Positions 6,917 to 13,948 of a stretch of 15,788 nt of DNA are shown here, piece by piece. Source of the DNA: Actinomycetes bacterium. GTDB lineage: Bacteria > Actinomycetota > Acidimicrobiia > Acidimicrobiales > RAAP-2. Both the position numbers and the translations under genes were made by a program. Numbering within the stretch: the stretch's first letter is position 1; each line of letters begins with the position of its first letter. The stretch is from NCBI GenBank assembly GCA_021781315.1, contig JAJXXB010000235.1:1-15788 (forward strand), given 5' to 3'. The notes below the pieces were generated by a model, which ran no database searches, was not told where the DNA came from, and saw only the letters and a program-made list of their open reading frames with translations.

Positions 6917-8067
6917 TCCCAGAGGACGTGGGTGTCCTCGCCGAGGCGACGCGGGCCCCGACGGATCGCGGGGCGAGCGCCGTCGACGATCAGGGGCGTG
7001 CGCATCGCCGTGGTCTCGCCCGATGGCGTGGACATCGGACCCAGGAAGTCGCCACCGGCGATTTGGGCCTGGGCGAAGGCCTCGCCCACCGAGTAGATCG
7101 GTCCGTGGGGAATGCCGGCGTCACCGAGCGCCTCGAGCCACGCCGACGTCGTCCGAGTGCGAAAGATGGCGTTGAGAACGTCGCGCAGTTCGTTCAGGTG
7201 CGCGACGCGCTCGTCGTTCTCCGCCCACTCACGGTGACCGGACAACGCGTCGTCGTCGAGCACCGTCACCAGACGGGCGAACTGGGCGTCGGTTCCCACG
7301 GCGAGCAAGAGGAAGCCGTCGGCGGTCGTCACGGGTCCGTAGGGGGCGATCGAGGGGTGGTCGTTGCCCAGGCGCGTGGGCTCCACCCCGGTGGAGAGAA
7401 AACCCTGGGCCTGGTTGACGAGGGCCGTCATCGTCGACTCGAGCAGCGGCGCCTCGAAGCTGCGCCCGGCCCGTCCGGCGAGGCGCGCGTAGAGGCCCGT
7501 CACGAGACCGATGGCGGCGTAGAGGCCGGTCACCACATCCGCGAGGGGCGCGCCCACCTTGGTCGGCACTCCCCCAGGCTCTCCCGTGACCGCCATCAAA
7601 CCCGACCGCGCCTGGGCCAGCAGGTCAAAGGACGGCTGGGCCGCCACGGGCCCGCCGCTCGAGGCGGGGGTGACGCTCACCCACACGCAGTCAGGGTTCT
7701 CCTCGCGCAGCCGGTCGATGCCGAGGACCGCCTTTTGGTGCGGAAGGTAGTTCTCCACGACCGCATCGGCCTGGCGCACCAGCGCGGCCACGCGTGCGAA
7801 GTCGCCGGGATCGCGCAGGTCGGCCACAACGTTGCGGCGATGGCGGTTGACCGCCAGGTAGTAGGTCGAATCGTCACCGAAGCGCGGCGGGGCGAGCGCG
7901 CGCACGGGGTCGCCGTCGGGGCCCTCAATCTTGATGACGTCGGCGCCGAGGTCGCCAGCGATCATCGCGCACAGCGGACCCGCGAGCACCCGGGAGAAGT
8001 CGAGAACCCGCACGCCCTCCAACGGCAGCCCGGTGCCGACGTTGCTCGCGTCGAGGTCCCACGTCAT
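6913..8067 (-). CDS. Family III (CaiB/BaiF-type) acyl-CoA transferase
   Basis: This 384-residue protein carries the family III CoA-transferase pattern. LPLEGVRVLDFSRVLAGPLCAMIAGDLGADVIKIE (14-48) is the N-terminal CoA-binding strand and helix set, followed by N(R)HRRNVVADL. VVENYLP (103-109) and the segment PSFDLLAQARSGLM (145-158) include the likely catalytic Asp, D148, which forms acyl-aspartyl and CoA-aspartyl intermediates. The family moves CoA between carboxylic acids such as formate/oxalate, carnitine derivatives, bile acids or dicarboxylates; the substrate is not evident. Its ATG overlaps the ATPase gene stop as TAATG (8069-8065), and AAGG lies a few bases upstream, so it is the last gene of the amino-acid transporter operon. 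That suggests it may process the imported compound, which is inference. Confidence 0.93.
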   Translation of the reverse strand: MTWDLDASNVGTGLPLEGVRVLDFSRVLAGPLCAMIAGDLGADVIKIEGPDGDPVRALAPPRFGDDSTYYLAVNRHRRNVVADLRDPGDFARVAALVRQADAVVENYLPHQKAVLGIDRLREENPDCVWVSVTPASSGGPVAAQPSFDLLAQARSGLMAVTGEPGGVPTKVGAPLADVVTGLYAAIGLVTGLYARLAGRAGRSFEAPLLESTMTALVNQAQGFLSTGVEPTRLGNDHPSIAPYGPVTTADGFLLLAVGTDAQFARLVTVLDDDALSGHREWAENDERVAHLNELRDVLNAIFRTRTTSAWLEALGDAGIPHGPIYSVGEAFAQAQIAGGDFLGPMSTPSGETTAMRTPLIVDGARPAIRRGPRRLGEDTHVLWD

Positions 8068-8837
8068 TAGAGGACCTTGGAGAGGAAACTCTGCAGTCGC
8101 GCCGATTGTGGATTGACGAGGACCTCGCGGGGATCGCCGGACTCTTCGATGACCCCCTGGTCGAGGAAGTAGAGCGAGTTGGCCACCTCACGGGCGAAGC
8201 CCATCTCGTGAGTCACCACGATCATCGTCATGCCCGACTTGGCCAGGTCCTTCATGACGTCGAGCACCTCGCCGACCAACTCGGGGTCCAGTGCCGAGGT
8301 TGGCTCGTCGAAGAGCATCAACTTGGGCTCCATGGCCAGCGCCCGGGCGATGGCGACGCGCTGCTGCTGACCACCCGAGAGCTGGCTCGGGTAGTTCTTC
8401 TCCTTGGCGACGAGGCCGACGCGGGCCAGGAGCTCGCGTGCGCGCACCACCGCGTCGTCGTTGGAGACGCCGCGAACCTTCACCTGACCGATGGTGACGT
8501 TGTCGAGCACCGTGAGGTGCTGAAAGAGATTGAAGCGCTGGAACACCATGCCGATGCGTGAACGCTCGGCGCAGATCTGCTTGTCGTTGCGCTCGTAGAG
8601 CTTTCCGTCACGGGCCTCGTAACCCACCAGATGGCCGTCGACACGCAGTTCGCCGGCGTCGTGCTTCTCCAGGTGATTGATGCAACGCAACAGCGTGCTC
8701 TTGCCCGAGCCCGAGGGGCCGATGAGGCACGTCACCTCGCCGCGCGCCACGGTGAGATCGACCCCGCGCAGGACCTCGACGGCGCCGTAGGACTTGTGCA
8801 CACCGCGCGCCTCGACCATGGGCATCGGCGTCGTCAC
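8067..8837 (-). CDS. Polar amino-acid ABC transporter ATP-binding protein (GlnQ/HisP-like)
   Basis: The protein has 256 residues from the GTG at 8837, which overlaps the permease stop (GTGA). In-frame ATGs a few codons later are alternatives; the open frame extends further upstream, but there it is only a shadow of the permease gene. Walker [10 protein letters not shown] (40-48), [20 protein letters not shown] (Q-loop region), signature LSGGQQQR, Walker B LMLFDEP, the D-loop SALDPE and the H-loop His in [11 protein letters not shown] are all present. The VFQ.FNLF.H.T and [11 protein letters not shown] stretches are hallmarks of the polar amino-acid uptake (PAAT) ATPases. It hydrolyses ATP for the adjacent permease. 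Its end overlaps the CoA-transferase start. Confidence 0.96.
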   Translation of the reverse strand: MTTPMPMVEARGVHKSYGAVEVLRGVDLTVARGEVTCLIGPSGSGKSTLLRCINHLEKHDAGELRVDGHLVGYEARDGKLYERNDKQICAERSRIGMVFQRFNLFQHLTVLDNVTIGQVKVRGVSNDDAVVRARELLARVGLVAKEKNYPSQLSGGQQQRVAIARALAMEPKLMLFDEPTSALDPELVGEVLDVMKDLAKSGMTMIVVTHEMGFAREVANSLYFLDQGVIEESGDPREVLVNPQSARLQSFLSKVL

Positions 8838-9844
8838 GACGACGCCTTCGCAATGGTCGAGCGGCTCGAGCCGAACTTGGCGGCGATGCCGCGCACGTCG
8901 TTGCGCAGACGCTGGATCGGGGTGGGTGGTGGGGTGCGCAGCGCACCCTTGGCGTAGTGGCGCTCGACGTAGAACTGGCCGGTGGACAGCACCGTGGTGA
9001 CGATGAGGTACCACAGGCTGGCCACGATGAGCAGCGGCATGATCTCGTAGTTGGCCGAGTAGATGTTGGTGGCGGCACCCAGCAGCTCGACCAGGCTCAC
9101 GGCGATGGCCAGTGACGTGGTCTTGAGCATGGAGATGATCTCGTTACCCGTCGGCGGGATGATCACGCGCATCGCCTGGGGCAGGATCACGAGACGCAGC
9201 GTCTGGGCCCGCGTCATGCCGAGCGACGTCGCCGCCTCGATCTGGCCCTCGTCCACCGAGATCAGCCCCGACCGGGCGATCTCGGACATGTAGGCCGCCT
9301 CGTTCAGGCCCAGTCCGACGACGGCCGTGTTGAAGGGTGTGAAGAACGCCACCAGGTTGATGTGCGCGAAGGTCACGTTGAGGAATGGCAGCCCGAAGGT
9401 CACCGTCTGATAGAGCGCGGCGATGTTGAACCAGAAGAGCAGCTGGACGTACACCGGGGTCCCGCGAAAGAACCACGTGTACACCCACGCGGTCGCCGAC
9501 ACCAGCCGATTGTGCGAAAGGCGCATGATGGCGATCAGGAGCCCCAGCGAGATGCCGATCGCCATCGCGATCACCGTCAGCTCCAGCGTGACCAGCAGAC
9601 CACTGAGGATCTCACGCGAGGTGAAGTAGTGGAACACGACGTTCCACCCAAAACGCCAGTTGGTCACCGGGTGACAGTGGCGCACGCCGGCTACGCTGTG
9701 GCACGAGACCTGGCCGGTCGGCACCTTGGAGAACAGGGTGTGCACGAGCATCGCCAGGGCGACGGCGACGACGAGGCCCGCGACGTAGCGACCGATGTGA
9801 CGAACGGGGACGACTTCGACCGCGTCGTCCCCGTTCGTCATCAT
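8834..9844 (-). CDS. Polar amino-acid ABC transporter permease (HisM/GlnP-like)
   Basis: This 336-residue protein is longer than the usual 220-250 for this family because of an N-terminal extension and a C-terminal cytoplasmic tail. An extra first helix (about 19-37) is followed by an extracytoplasmic loop containing C48-H49 and H56-C57-H58. The core permease starts near residue 80 ([22 protein letters not shown]) and contains [13 protein letters not shown] and the cytoplasmic EAA loop [20 protein letters not shown] (203-222), which docks the ATPase. The ATG at 9844 is followed directly by a second ATG, and the gap from the binding-protein stop is 24 bases, so the genes are co-transcribed. 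The upstream Shine-Dalgarno is weak. Substrate specificity comes from the binding protein. Confidence 0.94.
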   Translation of the reverse strand: MMTNGDDAVEVVPVRHIGRYVAGLVVAVALAMLVHTLFSKVPTGQVSCHSVAGVRHCHPVTNWRFGWNVVFHYFTSREILSGLLVTLELTVIAMAIGISLGLLIAIMRLSHNRLVSATAWVYTWFFRGTPVYVQLLFWFNIAALYQTVTFGLPFLNVTFAHINLVAFFTPFNTAVVGLGLNEAAYMSEIARSGLISVDEGQIEAATSLGMTRAQTLRLVILPQAMRVIIPPTGNEIISMLKTTSLAIAVSLVELLGAATNIYSANYEIMPLLIVASLWYLIVTTVLSTGQFYVERHYAKGALRTPPPTPIQRLRNDVRGIAAKFGSSRSTIAKASS

Positions 9845-9868
9845 GGCTGCCGTTCTACTACAACTGGC

Positions 9869-10744
9869 TTAGGAGATGGCTCCGTTCAGCACCATCTTCG
9901 ACGCCGGAATGGCACCGGCCTGCACTCCCCACTTGGTGAGGATCGACTTGTAGGTGCCGTTGGCCTCGAGGACCTTCAGGGCCGCCTGCAGCGCCAGGGC
10001 CAGCGCGTGGCCGTTCGGCGTCTTGGCGGTCGCGATGCCGTAAGGCGCGACGTTCACCGCGTTGCCGACCAGCTTGAACTTGCCCTTGGACTGGGACACG
10101 ATGTAGCCGGCCACCTGGCTGTCGACGAAGCCGACCTTGGCCTGACCGGAGGACACGGCCAGGTTGGCCGCGGTCTGGGTCGCAAAGGTGCGAATCGTCA
10201 ACTTCTTGTTCGCCGGGCAGGTCTTGGCCGTGTTCTGGGCGTCGGTCTGCTCACTCGTACCGGTCTCGACCGCAACGGTCATGCCGCAGAAGCTCTTGAG
10301 CCCGGTGAAGGTCACCTTCGACGAGGAGCTGGCGTAGACGCCCTCGCCGGCCTGGAAGTAGTCGACGAAGTTGTTCGTCTTTTCACGGGCCTTGTTGTCG
10401 GTGAACGACGAGTTGCCGATCTGGTAGCGGCCCGACTTGATCCCCGCGAGGATGTTGTCAAAGGTGACGCTGTTCTCCTTGATCTTGACGCCCAGCGTCG
10501 CCGCGAGGGCGTTCATGAGGTCGATGTCGAAGCCGACCATCTTCGTGCCCTGCATGAACTCGTCCGGCGGATACGTCGCGTCGGTGGCCACCTGCAGCGT
10601 CATGTGCTTGTACGCCGCGGGCACCAACTTCGCCGCGGCCGCGTTCACCGTCGTCGCTGCTCCAGCCGTGAGGCTGGAGGCGAGAACGAGCGAGGCGATT
10701 CCGGACGCCACGAGTGCCGCGCGTACGCGTGTGCTTGCCTGCAT
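9869..10744 (-). CDS. Amino-acid ABC transporter substrate-binding protein (family 3 type)
   Basis: This 291-residue secreted protein has an N-terminal signal peptide (basic TRVRAA, then a hydrophobic stretch up to about residue 30 ending in Ala-rich sequence). No lipobox Cys is seen, so membrane attachment is not by lipidation at that point. The mature part starts with LQVATDATYPPDEFMQGTKMVGFDIDLMNALA (50-81), the classic opening of family 3 solute-binding proteins, and continues with SSFTDNKAREKTNNFVDYF (112-130), where R120 is in the position of the ligand-carboxylate Arg. C153 and C176 may form a disulfide. The ligand is probably an amino acid or a related compound, but which one is not readable. 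ATG at 10744 is set by AAGGGG five bases upstream. First gene of the transporter operon. Confidence 0.93.
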   Translation of the reverse strand: MQASTRVRAALVASGIASLVLASSLTAGAATTVNAAAAKLVPAAYKHMTLQVATDATYPPDEFMQGTKMVGFDIDLMNALAATLGVKIKENSVTFDNILAGIKSGRYQIGNSSFTDNKAREKTNNFVDYFQAGEGVYASSSSKVTFTGLKSFCGMTVAVETGTSEQTDAQNTAKTCPANKKLTIRTFATQTAANLAVSSGQAKVGFVDSQVAGYIVSQSKGKFKLVGNAVNVAPYGIATAKTPNGHALALALQAALKVLEANGTYKSILTKWGVQAGAIPASKMVLNGAIS

Positions 10745-10749
10745 TAATT

Positions 10750-10755
10750 CCCCTT
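10750..10755 (-). promoter_or_regulatory. Ribosome binding site of the substrate-binding protein gene
   Basis: The minus strand reads AAGGGG, then AATTA, then the ATG at 10744. This is a strong Shine-Dalgarno site, in keeping with the high expression usual for a binding protein. Confidence 0.7.
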
Positions 10756-10815
10756 GGATCTGTCAACGCCCTTGTCGGCGCGAGACGTCCATTGTTTCAG
10801 ATTTTGGGAGAATCC

Positions 10816-11775
10816 TCAGGTCGGGGGCGCCGGCGGGCCCGAGGCGGCCGAAGCGACCACGCGCCGCAGGTGTTCGGCCAGGTCGTCGACCACTGACAGC
10901 GCGTCGGGCACGATGCCACCCAGACGCAAGAAGCCGTGCAACATCCCGTGGGCTTCCAGGAGTTCCACGCGAACGCCGAAGTGCTCGAGCAGACCCGCGT
11001 AAGCGACCGCCTCATCGCGCAGGGGGTCGCACTCGGCCACCACGATGATCGCCGGCGGAGCGCCCGTGAGGTCGCTCGCGAGCAGCGGCGAGACCCGCTC
11101 GTCGGTGACGTCGGCGAAGGCCCCGAGGTACTGGCCGTAGTCGTAACGCAGGTGATCCACGTCGAGGAGAAAGCCCGAGTGGTACACGTGACCCGAGTCG
11201 GTGAGCAGTCCCGGTCCCAGGGTCGGATAGAGGAGAACCTGCGCGGCGACGTCGACGTCGCTGGTGCGCAGCTGGTTGAGAGCCGCAGTGGCGAGCGTCG
11301 CGCCCGCGGAGTCGCCCATGACGATGAGCGACGCGTGAGCGCCGGCGAACTCCGCGCGATGACGAGCCGCGTAGGTAATGGCGTCGCGGGCGTCATCGAG
11401 TCCCGCCGGAAACGGGTGCTCGGGCGCCAAGCGATAGGCCACCGAGAGATAGCGCATCTTCGTGTCCGCGGCCAGGCGTCGGCACAGGCCGTCGTGGGAA
11501 TCGAGGTCCCCGGCGACGAAGCTGCCGCCGTGGAAGTACACGACGAGCGAGCCCTCCTCGTCGACGTCGGGCACGTAGAGGCGTGCGTCGAGGTCCCGAC
11601 CGGGCAGCGCCAAGCGCACGTCACTGACGACGGCCAGTGGCTCCGGGGAGGGCCAGAGGGATCCTGCTTGCTCCAAGTAGAGGCGGCGGCGCTCGAGCGG
11701 CGTCAACGTGGACGGGTGCGGGCGCGGATGCTCCTTCGCCGCGAGAACGAACGGCTCCATTGAGGGATGTACCAC
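10816..11775 (-). CDS. Alpha/beta hydrolase, HSL-type esterase
   Basis: This 319-residue enzyme belongs to the hormone-sensitive-lipase (Aes-like) esterase group. FHGGSF (81-86) is the HGG oxyanion-hole motif, GDSAG (154-158) holds the nucleophile S156, D250 in AECDPLRDE is the likely acid, and H280 in HGMLHGF the catalytic base. The N-terminal cap region and YRLAPEHPFPAGLDD (114-128) also fit. It would hydrolyse short- to medium-chain esters or related lipidic substrates; no signal peptide is seen, so it is probably cytoplasmic. Start choice is firm: GTG at 11775 is preceded by AGGAGGT and four bases, and by a consensus promoter. It lies 71 bp upstream of the transporter operon on the same strand, so read-through into it is possible. 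Confidence 0.94.
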   Translation of the reverse strand: MVHPSMEPFVLAAKEHPRPHPSTLTPLERRRLYLEQAGSLWPSPEPLAVVSDVRLALPGRDLDARLYVPDVDEEGSLVVYFHGGSFVAGDLDSHDGLCRRLAADTKMRYLSVAYRLAPEHPFPAGLDDARDAITYAARHRAEFAGAHASLIVMGDSAGATLATAALNQLRTSDVDVAAQVLLYPTLGPGLLTDSGHVYHSGFLLDVDHLRYDYGQYLGAFADVTDERVSPLLASDLTGAPPAIIVVAECDPLRDEAVAYAGLLEHFGVRVELLEAHGMLHGFLRLGGIVPDALSVVDDLAEHLRRVVASAASGPPAPPT

Positions 11776-11779
11776 GCGG

Positions 11780-11786
11780 ACCTCCT
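11780..11786 (-). promoter_or_regulatory. Strong ribosome binding site of the esterase gene
   Basis: The minus strand reads AGGAGGT followed by CCGC and then GTG. This near-perfect anti-16S match fixes the GTG rather than the in-frame ATG at codon 6 as the start. Confidence 0.8.
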
Positions 11787-11793
11787 GGTCCTA

Positions 11794-11822
11794 AGGTTAC
11801 GCAGGTCCCGGACCGTTTCCAA
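11794..11822 (-). promoter_or_regulatory. Vegetative-type promoter of the esterase gene
   Basis: On the minus strand TTGGAA (11822-11817) and TAACCT (11799-11794) are separated by exactly 17 bases. This matches the -35/-10 layout of a housekeeping sigma factor. A start near 11787 would put the ribosome binding site at the very 5' end of a short leader. Confidence 0.55.
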
Positions 11823-11870
11823 GCGGTCCCTCGCGGCCCAGCCGCGACCACTGGCACCGCGCACGAATAA

Positions 11871-11914
11871 AGGTCGAAGTCCCGGACCCGTGGTGGGAGC
11901 CGGGACTTCGACCT
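11871..11914 (-). terminator. Perfect 15-bp hairpin, probable terminator reading leftward
   Basis: AGGTCGAAGTCCCGG (11871-11885) and CCGGGACTTCGACCT (11900-11914) are exact inverted arms around a 14-base loop. On the minus strand the stem is followed by TTATTC, giving a modest T-rich tail (TTTATT counting the last stem base). It lies between the upstream minus-strand gene and the esterase promoter, a fitting place to stop read-through. The arm sequence nearly recurs at 13298-13334. Confidence 0.65.
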
Positions 11915-12113
11915 GGAAAGGGTTGCACCTCATTCGGGAGCCCTTCGGAGGACAGGCGATCGAACCCTGGCCAAGAAGATTTCAAATGGGAATACCTCTG
12001 CTGAGAAAGCAACGAAGTTCAACCAGATGCAAGTTCCTGCACGGGTCCGCGTCGCTAGATGTCAAACCCCCACTTCGGCGAACCCAACTGGGTCATTCGG
12101 GTCCTTAGTCCAG
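11915..12113. other. Intergenic segment without a recognised gene
   Basis: With the esterase 5' region this forms a 338-bp gap between the esterase start and the next coding stop. Apart from the esterase promoter and the hairpin at 11871-11914, I see no convincing gene; frames here are short and show no family resemblance. The base composition is less GC-rich than the surrounding operons. Confidence 0.5.
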
Positions 12114-12797
12114 TCAACGAAGAGATTGCTGGGTCCGGCGCCACTCGTGCCGTGGGGCATCGAAGATGTAGATCGCATAACTCCCCTTGGGAAGCTGCGC
12201 GTAACTTGCCGGACTGACGCGAATGGCGATGACGCCGGCGGCCACAATGTGCGCGGTGATAATCCAGTTGTCCGCAGCGTTGAGATACTGATACCACAGG
12301 TGGCCGCCGTTAGTCGTGACATCGATGATGGAACTGCTCACCATCACGACGGCCGCTCGGCTCTCGGCGAAAACCTTCTTCACGTAATAGAGAGACCCGC
12401 CCGCCCAGTCCGTAGCAAGCATCGGACCTGCAGCAGTCCAATGAGTTCCGCCATCAACGCTGCGCACCGGAAACGTCGCACTCGGACCCCGGTACCAGAC
12501 GCCCCATCTAAACGTGGGACCTGTGGACTCGTACCTCACTCCTCGCGCCTGAACGGTGGAGAGCCTGGTCCCCCACGGCAGCGCCTTGACTGCGGACGAT
12601 TGGGACAATCCTCGAGTCATCGTCAGCGTCGCGGGATAGGGCGACTGCGCAGCGCCAGCCACCACCACCGAAACGTTGCTGAGGACGAGGGTGACGAGGG
12701 TGGCCCAGATTACGGGCCGAACAGCATTCTTCGCAGCTTCCCAATTGAGTTCGAAGGACACGCTCACTAAGGTGAACGGTATCGCGGGTGGGGCCAC
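12114..12797 (-). CDS. Unrecognised membrane-anchored protein with two Asp-box-like motifs
   Basis: The open frame gives 227 residues from a GTG at 12797. The start is uncertain, as there is no Shine-Dalgarno site, and GTGs at codons 11 and 13 are alternatives. One hydrophobic segment at about 26-48 (VIWATLVTLVLSNVSVVVAGA) would act as an uncleaved anchor or signal, leaving a domain of about 180 residues outside the cell. That domain contains SVDGGTHW (113-120), a good Asp-box (S-x-D-x-G-x-x-W), and a second weaker copy TTNGGHLW (161-168), as in BNR/sialidase-like beta-propellers. A full propeller needs more repeats, so this is a fragment or a small relative. Function unknown. Codon third positions look less GC-biased than in neighbouring genes, suggesting a different history. 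Confidence 0.6.
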   Translation of the reverse strand: MAPPAIPFTLVSVSFELNWEAAKNAVRPVIWATLVTLVLSNVSVVVAGAAQSPYPATLTMTRGLSQSSAVKALPWGTRLSTVQARGVRYESTGPTFRWGVWYRGPSATFPVRSVDGGTHWTAAGPMLATDWAGGSLYYVKKVFAESRAAVVMVSSSIIDVTTNGGHLWYQYLNAADNWIITAHIVAAGVIAIRVSPASYAQLPKGSYAIYIFDAPRHEWRRTQQSLR

Positions 12798-13297
12798 AAA
12801 AACGTTCGAGGGGCTACTAAAATTGAACGAGTTTGGCGCTAAGTAGGTTCGCTACGTTGTTCACTTCGGGGAGGATCTGAACGCCAAGGTAGAGCGCCCA
12901 CTCGAACATTCCACCAGGTCGGCAGGAGCCTGTCCGTGAAGTTTGCGCGTCAGCCAGGGCATGTCAGAACTGAAAGCGACGGCGCAGGCTTCGACACTCA
13001 TCGAGCGCGAAACCGGTTCCTCGGGCACCGTCGGCGCCACGCGGTGCTGACACAAAGCTCGCCAAGTTCCGTCTCGGTCGCCGGCACAGAACTCACTGGC
13101 GGACTACGCCACAGTGATACTCGGGGCCGAACAGATTGGCGCGCCGCCTCTGGCCTCAGGTCGACCTTCTCGCACCTCTCACCTGAGAGGTACCTCGCCA
13201 CTTCCCGCCACGAACTCGAAAGGAGGGCAGTCCATCAAGGCGACGCTTCTTCGATTCCTGCAGTTCGTCGGGACGACTTCAACTCGACTTTGGACGG
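12798..13297. other. Long intergenic segment without a convincing gene
   Basis: About 500 bp (570 bp counted to the tRNA) show only short frames on both strands, rich in Arg and Ser and lacking any recognisable motif or start signal. A minus-strand frame of 30 residues (12909-12817) ending just before the Asp-box gene has a protein-like hydrophobic composition, but too little support for a call. The composition remains lower in GC. It could be the remains of decayed genes, or non-coding. Confidence 0.5.
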
Positions 13298-13334
13298 CCG
13301 AAGTCCCCACTGAGTTTATGTGAGGGGACTTCGG
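13298..13334. terminator. Hairpin with 11-bp stem, downstream of tRNA-Gly
   Basis: CCGAAGTCCCC (13298-13308) and GGGGACTTCGG (13324-13334) are exact inverted arms. With one bulged A the stem can extend by AC/GT into the loop. No T-run follows on either strand. Its arms share GGYCGAAGTCCC with the hairpin at 11871. It may be a terminator or a dispersed repeat. Confidence 0.5.
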
Positions 13335-13338
13335 TGCT

Positions 13339-13365
13339 GGGTTTGCCCTACTTAGGTACAAACCC
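13339..13365 (-). terminator. Hairpin just past tRNA-Gly, probable tRNA terminator
   Basis: GGGTTTG (13339-13345) and CAAACCC (13359-13365) are inverted arms. Inside them CCT and AGG can pair around ACTT. It begins two bases past the encoded CCA end of the tRNA, the expected place for transcript termination or 3' processing. Confidence 0.55.
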
Positions 13366-13367
13366 CC

Positions 13368-13443
13368 TGGAGCGGACGACCGGGCTCGAACCGGCGACCT
13401 CGACCTTGGCAAGGTCGCGCTCTACCAACTGAGCTACGTCCGC
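13368..13443 (-). tRNA. tRNA-Gly (anticodon GCC), CCA encoded
   Basis: The minus strand folds as a 76-base tRNA. The acceptor stem is GCGGACG with CGTCCGC, the D-arm region reads GCTCAGTTGGTAGAGC, the anticodon loop is TTGCCAA within CTTGCCAAG, and the T-arm is GCCGG-TTCGAGC-CCGGT. The anticodon GCC (13410-13408) reads GGC and GGT glycine codons. The discriminator base is T, as usual in bacterial tRNA-Gly, and CCA is encoded at 13370-13368. It lies 38 bp downstream of dut on the same strand and may also have its own promoter. Confidence 0.97.
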
Positions 13444-13452
13444 GTCGCGACC

Positions 13453-13458
13453 AGTGTA
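13453..13458 (-). promoter_or_regulatory. Possible -10 box for tRNA-Gly
   Basis: The minus strand reads TACACT about nine bases before the tRNA 5' end, which would give a leader of only a few bases. No good -35 box is visible at the expected distance, so co-transcription from dut remains possible. Confidence 0.35.
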
Positions 13459-13481
13459 GCCGACGAGAGTGAAATCGACGA

Positions 13482-13916
13482 CTAGCGCCCCGAACTGCCG
13501 AAACCCCCATCACCGCGGCGGCTCTGGGGCAGGGTCTCGACCAATCGGTACGTCGCGGGCGCGATCGCGAGAATCACCAGCTGCGCGATGCGGTCTCCCG
13601 GGGCGACGTCGTAATCCGCTAGCGGGTCCAGATTCACCAGGGCGACCTTGACCTCGCCGCGATAGCCGCTGTCGATCAGGCCCGGAGCGTTCGCGCAGGT
13701 CACGCCGTGACGCGCCGCGAGCCCGCTGCGCGGCAGCACGAAGCCACCGTGGCCCTCGGGGATGGCGATCGCCAATCCGGTCGCGACGAGGGCCCTCCCG
13801 CCGCCAGCGGCCAGGTGCGCTGCCTCGACCGCCACGAGGTCCCATCCGGCGTCACCGGGATGGGCGACGTCGGGTATCACTGCGTTCGGATGCAGGCGGG
13901 TCACGAGGATTTCCAT
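13482..13916 (-). CDS. dut: dUTP diphosphatase (dUTPase)
   Basis: This 144-residue protein is the trimeric dUTPase, which hydrolyses dUTP to dUMP and pyrophosphate, supplying the dTMP precursor and keeping uracil out of DNA. All five motifs are present in order: I, DAGWDL (22-27); II, PRSGLAARHG (62-71); III, APGLIDSGYRGEVKV (77-91) with catalytic D82; IV, GDRIAQLV (107-114); and V, RGDGGFGSSGR (134-144), the P-loop-like tail that closes over the nucleotide. Length is normal for the family. The ATG is preceded by TAGGGT with a six-base gap, so leaderless transcription is likely. It is divergent from orn across only 44 bp and followed by tRNA-Gly on the same strand. Confidence 0.97.
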   Translation of the reverse strand: MEILVTRLHPNAVIPDVAHPGDAGWDLVAVEAAHLAAGGGRALVATGLAIAIPEGHGGFVLPRSGLAARHGVTCANAPGLIDSGYRGEVKVALVNLDPLADYDVAPGDRIAQLVILAIAPATYRLVETLPQSRRGDGGFGSSGR

Positions 13917-13922
13917 GGGCGC

Positions 13923-13928
13923 ACCCTA
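13923..13928 (-). promoter_or_regulatory. -10 box of a leaderless-type promoter for dut
   Basis: The minus strand reads TAGGGT (after C), then GCGCCC, then the dut ATG at 13916. It has the same six-base gap as the other leaderless-type starts. It overlaps the place where the -35 of the divergent orn promoter should lie. Confidence 0.58.
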
Positions 13929-13948
13929 GTGCGCACCGTCAGTTTCAC

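Noticed and set aside
6667..8070. Very long plus-strand open frame (467 codons) opposite the CoA-transferase gene.
   Set aside because: Its sequence is low-complexity and rich in Arg, Gly and His, while the minus strand encodes an unmistakable family III CoA-transferase. High GC favours such long shadow frames.
9362..10747. Long plus-strand open frame opposite the uptake permease and binding protein.
   Set aside because: No motif or hydrophobic pattern; the minus strand encodes complete transporter genes with ribosome binding sites.
10761..10766. Perfect TTGACA on the minus strand, upstream of the binding-protein gene.
   Set aside because: A -10 box at normal spacing would fall on or after the start codon and none is seen there, so this is probably chance.
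11946..11969. Minus-strand sequence resembling a tRNA 3' half (T-arm with TTCGATC loop and a TCCTCCG acceptor strand), possibly an attachment-site remnant.
   Set aside because: The T-stem has a G-G mismatch at the invariant 53-61 pair, no 5' half or matching CGGAGGA strand was found, no CCA follows, and it does not match the 3' end of the nearby tRNA-Gly well enough.
12798..13297. Possible structural RNA (tmRNA, RNase P RNA, SRP RNA) in the gene-poor segment.
   Set aside because: I looked for the conserved cores of these RNAs and found none.
12936..13323. Overlapping frames on both strands in the gene-poor segment (125, 69, 67 and 64 codons).
   Set aside because: They lack Shine-Dalgarno or leaderless signals, have Arg/Ser-rich composition and no family resemblance. 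Their mutual overlap shows that at most one could be real.
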